Positions 53,297-61,470 are shown, counted from the first letter of the stretch. The stretch is 64,000 bases of DNA from Puia dinghuensis (GCF_014642875.1 NZ_BMJC01000004.1:482070-546069), one strand, 5' to 3'. Made by a program: numbers and translations. Notes: a model not told the origin generated them from the sequence alone.

Positions 53297-53920
53297 ATGG
53301 ACTACCTGCTCCACCTGTCAAAAGATAAAAAGCTAAAGAAACTCATCGACGGCTCCGAACCCATGCGGGTCACCAGGCAAAAGGACGTCTTTTTTTATCT
53401 CATCCTTTCCATCATGAGCCAGCAGCTATCTACGAAAGTGGTCAACACCATCCGGCAGCGGTTCCTGGCCTTATACAAGGACCGTATCCCTACCCCCGAA
53501 GAGGTGTTAGCCACCCCATTCGAAACGCTTCGCTCCATCGGGCTGTCCAATGCAAAAGCCCGCTATGTTCACAATGTGGCGGAGTTTGCGGTTGAGCATG
53601 GGCTGGACCCCAAGACCCTGAACAAGATGGACAATGAAGCCGTGATAGCCTACCTCACGCAGATAAAGGGGGTCGGCCAGTGGACGGCGGAGATGCTGCT
53701 GATGTTTAGCCTGGGACGGGAGGACGTATTCACCATCGACGACTGGGGTATTCAGAATGCGATGATCAATATCTACAAGTTAGACCGGACGGATAAAAAG
53801 GCCTTCCGGGAAGAGCTCCTGCGCATTTCGGCAAAATGGAGCCCTTATCGTACTTATGCCTGTATGCACTTATGGCGTTGGAAGGATAATAAGCCGGTGA
53901 TCGCGGCAAAAAAAAAGTAG
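53297..53920 (+). CDS. AlkA-like DNA-3-methyladenine glycosylase
   Basis: A 207-residue HhH-GPD base-excision glycosylase. The helix-hairpin-helix is I-K-G-V-G-Q-W-T-A-E-M, followed by the catalytic Asp in F-T-I-D-D-W-G-I-Q. The N-terminal TBP-like domain of E. coli AlkA is absent, so this is the short form. No iron-sulfur cluster cysteines follow, which separates it from MutY/Nth. It removes alkylated bases from DNA. It is divergent from mnmD with 39 bp between starts. Confidence 0.85.
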   Translation: MDYLLHLSKDKKLKKLIDGSEPMRVTRQKDVFFYLILSIMSQQLSTKVVNTIRQRFLALYKDRIPTPEEVLATPFETLRSIGLSNAKARYVHNVAEFAVEHGLDPKTLNKMDNEAVIAYLTQIKGVGQWTAEMLLMFSLGREDVFTIDDWGIQNAMINIYKLDRTDKKAFREELLRISAKWSPYRTYACMHLWRWKDNKPVIAAKKK

Positions 53921-54048
53921 TATCTTTAAACTAATGGCCGGTAAAATGTTCCAATTGGCCGATTTCCCCTAGACGCTGCCTTGCCTGATTACGTATTATA
54001 TTCTTATATAGACCAGCAAATAATCGTTAACCTTAAAAATCTAAAGAC

Positions 54049-54558
54049 GTGCGAAAATTGAAATTTATTTTTTCCGCTGCTGCCCTTGTCGTATCCATTG
54101 TCTCGCTGATATCTGTTGGCGGTTGTACTAAGAACACAACCTATCAAACAAAGGATAGTGTCTATTATTCCGGCTGGATGACACTTAGCATGACCGGGAC
54201 CAACCATGATTCCCTATGGTATGAGGACATTGCTGCCAAATCCGTGACGGCATCCGTTCTCCGCTCGGGCGCCGTGCTGGGCTATGTGGGCTCGGCAAGC
54301 TCCGGAGATACAACTGCCCTCTCCGCATCGGAATATGGCTTCTCTCAAATATTAAATGTCGGCAACATCGAATTACAGTACTACCTCACCGACCAGTCCG
54401 GTCTGCTTTACCGTTATGTGGTGATCCCGGGGAATGTGCTGACCACGACATTTAAGAATTTCAGCCAGGACCAGTTGAAACGCATGAGTTTTACGGATGT
54501 CCAGAAAGCGATAAATACGCAGGGTGCGTCTTCGGGTCAGGGTAATACCTTACATTAA
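54049..54558 (+). CDS. Hypothetical lipoprotein
   Basis: A 169-residue protein with a lipoprotein signal peptide ending in S-V-G-G-C (Cys26), so probably outer-membrane anchored. The start is GTG 54049; no closer ATG keeps the basic N-terminus. The mature part is rich in Ser, Thr and Tyr with alternating hydrophobic residues, which suggests a beta-sandwich. I do not recognise the family. It stands alone: 128 nt of gene-free DNA precede it, and a strong terminator follows. Confidence 0.65.
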   Translation: MRKLKFIFSAAALVVSIVSLISVGGCTKNTTYQTKDSVYYSGWMTLSMTGTNHDSLWYEDIAAKSVTASVLRSGAVLGYVGSASSGDTTALSASEYGFSQILNVGNIELQYYLTDQSGLLYRYVVIPGNVLTTTFKNFSQDQLKRMSFTDVQKAINTQGASSGQGNTLH

Positions 54559-54572
54559 TTCCTCTCTCTCTT

Positions 54573-54604
54573 CCGGCCGCCCCTACGGGGCGGCCGGTTT
54601 TCTT
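54573..54604 (+). terminator. Strong intrinsic terminator
   Basis: A perfect 11-bp GC-rich stem (54573-54583 with 54587-54597), a 3-nt loop, then TTTTCTTT. It lies 14 nt after the lipoprotein stop and before the convergent gene at 54616. Confidence 0.88.
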
Positions 54605-54615
54605 TGTATCGGGAA

Positions 54616-55008
54616 CTATTTTACTTCCTTTACTTCTACGTCTTCTACCAGGTGATTGCTGGAGTTCACCTCGAAGCGCTGAACGGAATTGTCACCATAA
54701 TTACGGATGATGAACGTCAGCTTTCCAAAACTTTCCGGATCGGCTAATTTGAATTTCTTGTCAAACTTCTTATCGGAAAAGAAATTCTGATAGATCTGGT
54801 CGCCGGATTCATCGAGAATGGCTACGCTAAATTTGCTGCCGGTGGTGTTGTTGTAAACCACGTTGAAAAAGAACTCCCCATTGTTTGCGGCGATGTATTT
54901 TACTTCCGCGGCGCCTTTTTCACTACGGTCACCGATGGGATTGTGGCCATTGGCCAGGCTTGCCAGGCTGACGCCGGCAAAAAGAAGGGCGAGAACGATC
55001 GACTTCAT
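54616..55008 (-). CDS. Secreted hypothetical protein (tandem paralogue B)
   Basis: A 130-residue protein with a signal peptide (cleavage near S-L-A-N). The mature part (~110 residues) is a probable beta-sandwich. It shares a spaced pattern with the gene upstream: V-K-Y, then F-N-V-x-Y, G-S-x-F-S, Y-Q-x-x-F, F-x-K-x-F-x-L, and a C-terminal V-x-V-K. The two are therefore tandem duplicates. Family unknown to me. No cysteines in the mature protein and no lipobox, so it would be soluble in the periplasm or secreted. It begins 42 nt after the paralogue and probably shares its promoter. Confidence 0.7.
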   Translation of the reverse strand: MKSIVLALLFAGVSLASLANGHNPIGDRSEKGAAEVKYIAANNGEFFFNVVYNNTTGSKFSVAILDESGDQIYQNFFSDKKFDKKFKLADPESFGKLTFIIRNYGDNSVQRFEVNSSNHLVEDVEVKEVK

Positions 55009-55050
55009 AAAAAAATATTTAATTGGTGTTGGGAAATAATGTTCAAAAAC

Positions 55051-55464
55051 CTAGTTGATCTGCTTTACAGCTACTTCACGGATGAGCCGGCTGTTTACAT
55101 TGACGTCAAAGGCCTTTACGATGTCCGCATCCCGGAAATCACGGAAGACGAAGACGATCCGATCCTTGTCGGATTTCGGTAGCCTGAACTGTTTGTAAAA
55201 GGTCTTCTCGTTAAAAAGACCCTGGTACAGTTGCGTTCCATCCTGGTCTTTTACGGTGAGCGAAAACCTGCTGCCATCCGGGTTGGCATACGACACGTTG
55301 AAGACGAGCATATCGTCCTGCGTGCCCAGGTACTTTACCGTGGCGGCGGTGTCGGCAAAGCCGGTGTTGGCGATTGTTGACCGGGCATGTGCCGTGGTCA
55401 GCACCAGCAGGAAAGTGGTTGCCAGAATAAGCTTGCCAAAGTGGGCGGTGATAAGCGACTTCAT
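55051..55464 (-). CDS. Secreted hypothetical protein (tandem paralogue A)
   Basis: A 137-residue protein with a signal peptide (cleavage near A-H-A-R). The mature domain matches paralogue B along its full length with the same motif spacing (V-K-Y, F-N-V-S-Y, G-S-R-F-S, Y-Q-G-L-F, F-V-F-R). Function unknown. It is the first gene after a promoter at 55670-55700, so it would have a leader of about 200 nt, long for this window where most leaders are under 60 nt. Confidence 0.7.
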   Translation of the reverse strand: MKSLITAHFGKLILATTFLLVLTTAHARSTIANTGFADTAATVKYLGTQDDMLVFNVSYANPDGSRFSLTVKDQDGTQLYQGLFNEKTFYKQFRLPKSDKDRIVFVFRDFRDADIVKAFDVNVNSRLIREVAVKQIN

Positions 55465-55669
55465 ATAAATGGGTTTTAGTGACGATTAGGATATGGAGCA
55501 ACCACCCATATGAACAATCAACCGATGGCAAGCGGAAAGACAAGAAAATTTGAAGTGGCGAACAATAGATAGCGATGGCGGGAAGATCAATCGTCACAGC
55601 AACAATCGGCTGGCAGGCTGGGGACGTTTGCGAACGGTCGAGATCAGGACGATCTCATATAGTATGTAG
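55465..55669 (-). other. Long putative 5' leader of the secreted-protein pair
   Basis: About 200 nt between the promoter and the first gene. No second TAnnTTTG element occurs closer to the start. It contains one short perfect hairpin (55640-55645 with 55651-55656) and no known riboswitch pattern that I can recognise. It may be a regulatory leader or simply spacer. Confidence 0.35.
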
Positions 55670-55700
55670 CAAAAATATAACCAAAATTGATTAATTGCAA
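55670..55700 (-). promoter_or_regulatory. Promoter of the secreted-protein pair
   Basis: On the minus strand TTG (complement of 55698-55700) lies 20 nt before an exact −7 TAnnTTTG (TATTTTTG, 55670-55677). It is a full Bacteroidota promoter, about 205 nt upstream of the gene at 55464. Confidence 0.6.
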
Positions 55701-55737
55701 TACTTCTATATGAATATTATGTTAAGACGAATACATT

Positions 55738-56751
55738 TTATTTATTTTTATCCGTAATATCCTCATTCAACACCTTCCAGAGCAGGTCTTTGAGCTCAAC
55801 AATGCCTTGATTGGTCATGGAAGAAATAAAAATATGGGGGATATTGGGGGGCAGCTCGTGGCTGATAGCTTCTTTTAGCTCCCCATCCAGCATATCGCTC
55901 TTGCTGATGGCGATGATAAATTGCTTGTGTAGGAGTTCGGGATTATATTTTTCCAGTTCGTTGACAAGGATGCGAAATTCTTCGGCGTGGTTGGGGCTGT
56001 CGGCCGGTATCAGGAAAAGCAGAACGGGGTTTCTCTCGATATGGCGCAGGAAGCGGTGTCCCAGGCCTTTTCCTTCTGCCGCGCCTTCGATAATGCCCGG
56101 GAGATCGGCCATACAAAACGACCGGCCGTCCCGGTATTCCACCATCCCCAGTTGAGGTGTCAGGGTGGTGAAGGCATAGTCGGCGATCTTGGGTTTGGCT
56201 GCGGTCATCACGGACAAAAGGGTGGATTTACCCGCATTGGGGAAACCGACGAGCCCGACATCGGCCAATACTTTTAATTCCAATACCTTCCACCCCTCCA
56301 CGCCGGGGAGTCCCGGCTGCGCATGTTCCGGCGCCTGGTTGGTTGGAGTAGCAAAATTGGCATTGCCAAGGCCGCCACGCCCACCCTTTAACCATATGAT
56401 CTCCTGGCCATCTTCCAGGATCTCAGCTTCCACCTTACCCGTCTCTTCATCCCTTGCTACCGTGCCCAGCGGAACATCGATAAAGATATCCTTACCATAT
56501 CTTCCGGTGCAGTTGTTCCCGCTGCCGGCCTCGCCATCCTCTGCCAATACGTTCTTATAATAGCGCAGATGCAACAGCGTCCATTGATGCTTGCTGCCCC
56601 GGAGAATGATATGGCCGCCGCGGCCGCCATCTCCGCCATCCGGTCCGGCCATGGCATTGAATTTTGTCCGCATAAAATGCTTGCTTCCGGCGCCGCCATG
56701 CCCGCTTCTGCAAAAGACCCTGATCTGATCGACAAAGTTTGATTTCTCCAT
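55738..56751 (-). CDS. obgE: Obg family GTPase ObgE
   Basis: A 337-residue Obg GTPase. The N-terminal glycine-rich Obg domain (1-158) includes [11 protein letters not shown]. The G domain has G-F-P-N-A-G-K-S (G1), D-L-P-G (G3) and S-K-S-D (G4, where canonical Obg has N-K-x-D). It binds the 50S subunit and links ribosome assembly with growth and stress. A −7 promoter element sits 7 nt upstream of the ATG. The C-terminal OCT domain of some Obg proteins is absent, as in most Bacteroidota. Confidence 0.94.
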   Translation of the reverse strand: MEKSNFVDQIRVFCRSGHGGAGSKHFMRTKFNAMAGPDGGDGGRGGHIILRGSKHQWTLLHLRYYKNVLAEDGEAGSGNNCTGRYGKDIFIDVPLGTVARDEETGKVEAEILEDGQEIIWLKGGRGGLGNANFATPTNQAPEHAQPGLPGVEGWKVLELKVLADVGLVGFPNAGKSTLLSVMTAAKPKIADYAFTTLTPQLGMVEYRDGRSFCMADLPGIIEGAAEGKGLGHRFLRHIERNPVLLFLIPADSPNHAEEFRILVNELEKYNPELLHKQFIIAISKSDMLDGELKEAISHELPPNIPHIFISSMTNQGIVELKDLLWKVLNEDITDKNK

Positions 56752-56758
56752 TGGGCGA

Positions 56759-56766
56759 CAAAGATA
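56759..56766 (-). promoter_or_regulatory. obgE −7 element, 7 nt from the ATG
   Basis: On the minus strand an exact TAnnTTTG match (TATCTTTG) ends 7 nt before the obgE ATG. It suggests obgE is transcribed separately from the paa operon upstream. Confidence 0.45.
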
Positions 56767-56788
56767 CTGCTTCTTCGCTGGCTATGCG

Positions 56789-58012
56789 CTAATGCGTCAG
56801 CTTGGGGAATCCGGTGCCTTCGTATATTTCCTCCATCGACAGCTCGACGCCAACCGCCTCGATCATAAACCTGTCGCTCAGCTTGCTATATTTCTTCGGG
56901 TTCCATTCTCCCTTTGCATCCTTGATAAATTGTTCTACCAGTACAGACCGCGAGTCGATGAGTATATATTCCTGCAACGAAGGCAGACCCTGATAGAGCT
57001 TGAATTTAGGACCACGGTCATACTTCTGCGTGGATTTGGAAAGCACTTCAATAATAACGGTCGGATTCATCAGATTAAACTCATCGTCCTCTCGGGTAAT
57101 GGGTTTCCCGCAAACAATGGTGAGGTCCGGATAGGTAAAAAATCCCTTTGCTTCTACAAAGACCCGCAGATCACCAGTGAACACATCGCATGAGCTGCCC
57201 TTTAGCCTTTGCTTAGCCAACGCCGTCAATGTTGTTGTTATTCTGACATGATCAAGCAGGACCCCCGACATAAGGAAGATCTCACCATCATAATATTCAT
57301 GTTTCTGTGTTGCGTCCGCCTCGAGTTGAAGATATTCTTCGAAAGTAAATTCCCGTTTTCCATAAGGCGCCGCCGGCTCTTCGACCCGATTCCCCGGCCC
57401 CAGTTCTTCTTCCTGTGTCTCCTTCCAGGGCTTGTACTGCCGCCCGTCCTCCACCGGCCCGTCCGTCGGCCCCGCCTCCTCCGGCCGCAACGGCTCGCAC
57501 GGAATCCACCCCGCCTGCATCTCCCCCGGCAACCCCTGGTAGATCGCCGTCCCCTCGGTCTTCCAGCGGAGCATCTCATCACTCACTTGCTTGATGACCC
57601 TGGCCGGATTCCCCGCCACCACACTCCGCGGCGGGATCTTTTCCCCTGCCTTTACAAAACTCAGGGCCCCCACGATGCATCCATCGCCGATGTCGGCGTT
57701 GTCCATGATGACGGCATTCATCCCGATGAGGCAGTTGACGCCGATGGTGGCGCCATGAACGATAGCCCCATGACCGATATGCGCCCCTTCCCGCAACCGG
57801 ACGGTGGCGCCGGGAAATAGATGGATCGTACAGCTCTCCTGTACATTACACCCGTCTTCGATGATAATCTGTCCCCAGTCGCCGCGGATAGCCGCGCCGG
57901 GACCCACATACACATTTTTACCGATAATGACATTACCGGTGACAGCGGCCTGGGGGTGTACAAAGGAGGAAGGATGGACCACAGGCCGGTGGCCATTAAA
58001 TTCGTAGAACAT
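56789..58012 (-). CDS. paaY: PaaY-type gamma-carbonic anhydrase fused to Uma2 nuclease-like domain
   Basis: A 407-residue fusion in one open frame. Residues 1-170 are a left-handed beta-helix of the PaaY/YrdA gamma-carbonic-anhydrase group, with zinc-type histidines His64, His78, His81 and His86. PaaY is thought to act as a thioesterase on dead-end CoA esters of the phenylacetate pathway. A Pro/Glu-rich linker (about 171-218) leads to a Uma2 (DUF820) domain of the PD-(D/E)xK nuclease superfamily, with Asp296 in Y-P-D-L and Glu322 in I-I-E-V-L-S. I see no stop, start or repeat at the junction. It is the last gene of the paa cluster, 62 nt after paaG. The Uma2 role is unknown. Confidence 0.82.
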   Translation of the reverse strand: MFYEFNGHRPVVHPSSFVHPQAAVTGNVIIGKNVYVGPGAAIRGDWGQIIIEDGCNVQESCTIHLFPGATVRLREGAHIGHGAIVHGATIGVNCLIGMNAVIMDNADIGDGCIVGALSFVKAGEKIPPRSVVAGNPARVIKQVSDEMLRWKTEGTAIYQGLPGEMQAGWIPCEPLRPEEAGPTDGPVEDGRQYKPWKETQEEELGPGNRVEEPAAPYGKREFTFEEYLQLEADATQKHEYYDGEIFLMSGVLLDHVRITTTLTALAKQRLKGSSCDVFTGDLRVFVEAKGFFTYPDLTIVCGKPITREDDEFNLMNPTVIIEVLSKSTQKYDRGPKFKLYQGLPSLQEYILIDSRSVLVEQFIKDAKGEWNPKKYSKLSDRFMIEAVGVELSMEEIYEGTGFPKLTH

Positions 58013-58048
58013 AAATTAAGTTTTATTAGCCAATCATTGGCCTCGGTC

Positions 58049-58067
58049 GGCAAACCCGCGGTTTGCC
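58049..58067. terminator. Hairpin between paaG and the PaaY-Uma2 gene
   Basis: A perfect 8-bp stem (58049-58056 with 58060-58067) and a 3-nt loop just after the paaG stop on the minus strand. No T-run on that side. It could reduce read-through into the fusion gene or protect the upstream message. Confidence 0.5.
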
Positions 58068-58074
58068 CGGAAAC

Positions 58075-58851
58075 TCATTCCCCCTTAAATCGTGGAGCTC
58101 TTTTGTTCAGAAAGGCATCTACTCCTTCAGCATAATCCTTTGTCTGCGCCGCCTGCTGTTGCAGCTCATCTTCCAACAGCAACTGGGCTTCCAGGGTATT
58201 GGTGGCGGAATAATTCAACGCATGTTTGGTCAATGCCAATGCCCGGGTCGGCATCTGCGCCAATGTGGCGGCGAGTGCCCTCGAAGCCTCCGGGAAATCC
58301 TGGTCGGAATAGACCGCATAAATCATGCCCATTTTTTCGGCATTTTCCGCCGCGATCTTGTCGCCCAGCAAAGCGATACCGGCGGCTTTTTGCCAGCCTA
58401 CAAGCCGTGGCAGCCACCATGTTCCGCCGCTGTCGGGGATCAGCCCGATCTTCGAAAAAGCCTGGATGAAGGAAGCCGACCTGGCCGCGACGACGATATC
58501 ACAACAAAGCGCGATGTTGGCTCCCGCACCGGCCGCCACTCCATTCACTGACGCCACCACCGGCTTGGGCAAATTACGGATACGCGTGATGATAGGATTA
58601 TAACGTTCGCTGAGTATCTTCTCCATCCCCGGCCCTTCCGGATCGACTACCTCCGACAGGTCTTGCCCCGCCGAAAAAGCCCTACCCGCGCCGGTGAGAC
58701 AGACGGCCCTCACTTCATGCAGACTGGCGCACTCGTCCAGCCTGCTTTGCAGCAAAAGTGCCATTTCACGCGTAAAAGCATTCATTTTCTCCGGCCTGTT
58801 CAGGGTTATAAAGGCAACCTGGTCCCTGATCTCGAATAGAATGGAAGACAT
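58075..58851 (-). CDS. paaG: 1,2-epoxyphenylacetyl-CoA isomerase PaaG
   Basis: A 258-residue crotonase-fold enzyme. Oxyanion-hole residues lie in A-F-S-A-G-Q-D-L and G-A-G-A-N-I-A. As in PaaG, the hydratase glutamates are replaced, and an Asp is present in L-I-P-D-S-G-G-T. It converts ring-1,2-epoxyphenylacetyl-CoA to oxepin-CoA. I chose ATG 58851, 4 nt after the paaD stop; a longer in-frame version would run into paaD. The order paaD-paaG matches other bacteria. Confidence 0.87.
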   Translation of the reverse strand: MSSILFEIRDQVAFITLNRPEKMNAFTREMALLLQSRLDECASLHEVRAVCLTGAGRAFSAGQDLSEVVDPEGPGMEKILSERYNPIITRIRNLPKPVVASVNGVAAGAGANIALCCDIVVAARSASFIQAFSKIGLIPDSGGTWWLPRLVGWQKAAGIALLGDKIAAENAEKMGMIYAVYSDQDFPEASRALAATLAQMPTRALALTKHALNYSATNTLEAQLLLEDELQQQAAQTKDYAEGVDAFLNKRAPRFKGE

Positions 58852-58855
58852 ATTT

Positions 58856-59347
58856 TCAATGACATTTAAAATAATCGAAGGGCTCATGACAGTCCTCGCA
58901 ACGATACAAAGCCTTACAGGCCGTGCTGCCAAATTCGCTTATCAATGTGGTGTGATAAGAATGACAATGCGGGCAGGCTATCGCTTCTTCGCGTTGGAAC
59001 AGGTCGAGGTGGCAAACCGTCTGTACAGGCAGCGGCGGCGCAATGCCATAAGCCCGCAGCTTCTCCTTCCCTTTCTCACTCATCCAGTCCGTTGTCCAGG
59101 CCGGCGACAGGACGGTGGTCAGCTTTACGGCTGGATACCCATGCTGGCCGAGGACCATCCGGATATTCATCCTTATCACATCCATGGCCGGGCATCCGCT
59201 ATAAGTTGGGGTCAGCACGATCTCCGGGCGGCCGTCTTCCATCCGCACCTTCCGGATGATGCCCAGGTCGATCACCGACAACACCGGAACCTCGGGGTCA
59301 TTCACTGCTTCCAGCAGGGACCATATCGTCTTCGTCTCTTCCATCAT
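58856..59347 (-). CDS. paaD: Phenylacetyl-CoA epoxidase maturation subunit PaaD
   Basis: A 163-residue MIP18-family protein. The conserved D-P-E-V-P motif is near the N-terminus, and a P-T-Y-S-G-C-P strand carries the reactive Cys. The C-terminus has a zinc-ribbon-like set of cysteines (C-P-H-C and C-E-D-C). It is thought to help insert or maintain metal centres of the PaaABCE oxygenase. It directly abuts paaC with no gap. Confidence 0.9.
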   Translation of the reverse strand: MMEETKTIWSLLEAVNDPEVPVLSVIDLGIIRKVRMEDGRPEIVLTPTYSGCPAMDVIRMNIRMVLGQHGYPAVKLTTVLSPAWTTDWMSEKGKEKLRAYGIAPPLPVQTVCHLDLFQREEAIACPHCHSYHTTLISEFGSTACKALYRCEDCHEPFDYFKCH

Positions 59348-60112
59348 CTACCATTCGTTACCCGGATAGGCCCTTTGAAGGAATTGCATTTCGGCCAGCA
59401 GGTAACCCAAATGCTCGGTGTGTTTCCCCTGCTTGCCTCCCTGCTGCATCATCGAACCAGGGGTCGTCAGGGTCGCTTCCTTCAATACCTCACCTACCCG
59501 CAGTTCCCACAGGGGCTTTATCTCTCCAAGATCGACCGCAATGCCTCCCGGCGCCAGGGCCTGCTCAAAGCCGGCGGGCTGAAAAAGTTCGCCTGTATAC
59601 ATCCAAAGCTGATCGAGTGCCTTCTCCATCCGGGCATGGCTCTCTTCCGTTCCGTCACCCAGCCGTATCACCCATTCGCTGCTCCACCGGAGATGATAGG
59701 TCACTTCCTTGAGGGCCTTCTCCGCGATAGCGGACAACTCGGCATCCCTGCTATGTTGCAGCTCCCGGTAAAAGAAATATTGATAGGCGCTGAAGAAAAA
59801 TTGCCGCAGCACTGTCTTGCCCCAATCGCCGTTGGCCTGTTCGACCAGCAGACAATTCCGGTAATCCCAGGAGTCCCGCAGATAGGCAAGGACATCCTCC
59901 GTCACCTCCGGCCCGCCCTGCATAGTCATCAACCGCGCCGCATACTGGTAAAGATACCGGGCCTGACCGATCAGGTCGAGCGCAATATTGGATAATGCAA
60001 TATCCTGTTCGAGGATTGGTCCATGACCGGTCCATTCGCTGTTGCGATGGCCAAGAACAAGCGCGTTGTCGGCAAGGTGTAAGGTATAGTCGATGGTGTG
60101 CTGAACGGTCAT
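59348..60112 (-). CDS. paaC: Phenylacetyl-CoA epoxidase structural subunit PaaC
   Basis: A 254-residue ferritin-like helical protein. It shares the fold of PaaA but the metal ligands are partly lost, as usual for PaaC, which acts as scaffold in the PaaAC core. Motifs: D-N-A-L-V-L-G-H-R-N-S-E-W near the N-terminus and K-E-V-T-Y-H-L-R-W-S-S-E-W in the middle. It begins one base after the paaB stop, giving tight coupling. Confidence 0.9.
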   Translation of the reverse strand: MTVQHTIDYTLHLADNALVLGHRNSEWTGHGPILEQDIALSNIALDLIGQARYLYQYAARLMTMQGGPEVTEDVLAYLRDSWDYRNCLLVEQANGDWGKTVLRQFFFSAYQYFFYRELQHSRDAELSAIAEKALKEVTYHLRWSSEWVIRLGDGTEESHARMEKALDQLWMYTGELFQPAGFEQALAPGGIAVDLGEIKPLWELRVGEVLKEATLTTPGSMMQQGGKQGKHTEHLGYLLAEMQFLQRAYPGNEW

Positions 60113-60403
60113 TTACATATGCTTTAATTCATCTGGCAAATCGTAAAAGGTCGGATGCCGGTAGACCTTATCGTTTGCAGGATCATAAAAAGAGGATGCT
60201 TCATCGGGGTTGGAAGCATGGACATATTTGCTTTCCACCACCCAGATGCTGATGCCTTCCATCCGGCGGGTATAAACATCCCGGGCATTCTCGATAGCCA
60301 TGGCCGAATCGGCAGCATGAAGGCTGCCCACATGCTTGTGATCCAGGCCCTGCCTGCTGCGGATGAATATCTCCCAAAGTGGCCAGTTATGCTGTTTTTC
60401 CAT
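60113..60403 (-). CDS. paaB: Phenylacetyl-CoA epoxidase subunit PaaB
   Basis: A 96-residue small subunit starting at ATG 60403, with W-P-L-W-E-I-F-I-R near the N-terminus, as in other PaaB proteins. An in-frame extension upstream overlaps paaA by more than 100 nt and has unlikely composition, so it is excluded. PaaB bridges PaaAC heterodimers. It overlaps the end of paaA by 17 nt. Confidence 0.92.
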   Translation of the reverse strand: MEKQHNWPLWEIFIRSRQGLDHKHVGSLHAADSAMAIENARDVYTRRMEGISIWVVESKYVHASNPDEASSFYDPANDKVYRHPTFYDLPDELKHM

Positions 60404-61328
60404 ATTGTATTTTTTTCTCCGCATGCGCCAGGGCCGCTTCCCGAACCCAGGCCCCGTCCTCATGCGCCTGCACCCGCGCCGCCAGCCTTTCCTTGTTACA
60501 GGGACCGTTGCCATTGATCACATTCCGGAATTCTTCCCAATCGATGGGACCAAAGTCATAATGCTGCCGTTCTTCATTCCAACGGAGCTGGTCGTCTGGG
60601 ATCGTCATCCCCAGCAGCTTCACCTGTTCGGCGCAAATATCGACAAAACGCTGCCGCAGTTCATCATTGGTAAATCGCTTGATCTTCCATTGCATGCTTT
60701 GCGCCGTATGCGGTGAGGCATCGTCATTGGGCCCGAACATCATCACCGACGGCCACCACCAGCGATCGATCGCATCCTGGCACATCCGCCGCTGCGCTTC
60801 ACTACCCCGGCTCAACGTAAGCAGAATCTCGAAGCCTTGCCGTTGGTGGAAGCTTTCTTCCTTACAGATGCGGACCATCGCCCTGGCATAAGGCCCGTAA
60901 GAAGCCCGGCACAATGGAACCTGGTTCATGATGGCCGCGCCGTCGACCAGCCAGCCGATTGCGCCCATGTCTGCCCAGGTGAGCGTGGGGTAATTGAAGA
61001 TGGACGAATATTTCGCTTTTCCGCTGTGCAGCTGGTCAATCATCTCCTCGCGGCTAATTCCCAGCGTTTCGGCGGCGGAATACAGGTAAAGTCCATGACC
61101 GGCTTCATCCTGTACCTTCGCAATAAGTGTAGCCTTGCGCCTGAGCGAGGGCGCCCTGGTGATCCAGTTGGCTTCTGGCAGCATCCCCACGATCTCGCTG
61201 TGGGCATGTTGTGAGATCTGCCTTATCAGGGTCTTCCGGTAAGCGTCCGGCATCCAATCCTTTGGCTCGATCCGGATATCCTGGTCGATCTTATCCTGGA
61301 AGATAGTTGAACTGGCGTCGGTCATCAT
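60387..61328 (-). CDS. paaA: Phenylacetyl-CoA epoxidase catalytic subunit PaaA
   Basis: A 313-residue di-iron ferritin-like oxygenase subunit. Metal-binding E-x-x-H pairs are visible (D-E-A-G-H and E-S-F-H), as is the R-K-T-L-I-R-Q segment. With PaaBCE it epoxidises the aromatic ring of phenylacetyl-CoA using O2. The start is ATG 61328 or the next ATG at 61325; an upstream in-frame start falls inside the promoter. First gene of the paaABCDG unit. The reductase gene paaE, normally adjacent, is not in this window. Confidence 0.93.
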   Translation of the reverse strand: MMTDASSTIFQDKIDQDIRIEPKDWMPDAYRKTLIRQISQHAHSEIVGMLPEANWITRAPSLRRKATLIAKVQDEAGHGLYLYSAAETLGISREEMIDQLHSGKAKYSSIFNYPTLTWADMGAIGWLVDGAAIMNQVPLCRASYGPYARAMVRICKEESFHQRQGFEILLTLSRGSEAQRRMCQDAIDRWWWPSVMMFGPNDDASPHTAQSMQWKIKRFTNDELRQRFVDICAEQVKLLGMTIPDDQLRWNEERQHYDFGPIDWEEFRNVINGNGPCNKERLAARVQAHEDGAWVREAALAHAEKKIQYGKTA

Positions 61329-61349
61329 ACAGCATCGGTTGATTATCCA

Positions 61350-61388
61350 CAAAAATACCGCTTTTTTCAAAAGCTAACAAGTGTTAGC
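61350..61388 (-). promoter_or_regulatory. paaA promoter with overlapping palindromic operator
   Basis: On the minus strand the −7 element TAnnTTTG (TATTTTTG, 61350-61357) is preceded, after exactly 20 nt, by a CTTG −33 element (61378-61381). That −33 box sits in the centre of a perfect 16-bp palindrome (61373-61388, 7-bp arms with a 2-nt centre). A second smaller palindrome (61394-61404) lies just upstream. A repressor bound there would block RNA polymerase; TetR-type PaaR is a plausible candidate from other bacteria. Confidence 0.7.
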
Positions 61389-61446
61389 AATCCGGTTGTT
61401 AACCACTACGAAAGAAATAAGATACCCCTATTCCAACCCGTTTAGA

Positions 61447-61454
61447 TAATTTTG
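61447..61454 (+). promoter_or_regulatory. ECF sigma gene −7 element
   Basis: An exact TAnnTTTG match (TAATTTTG), 16 nt before the sigma-factor ATG. It shares the intergenic space with the divergent paaA promoter. Confidence 0.5.
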
Positions 61455-61470
61455 CGTTTCGTTATTACAC

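Noticed and set aside
56789-57450. Uma2 part as a mobile or toxin module inserted into paaY
   Set aside because: No inverted repeats, target-site duplication or antitoxin gene is visible. Kept as a fusion with unknown role.
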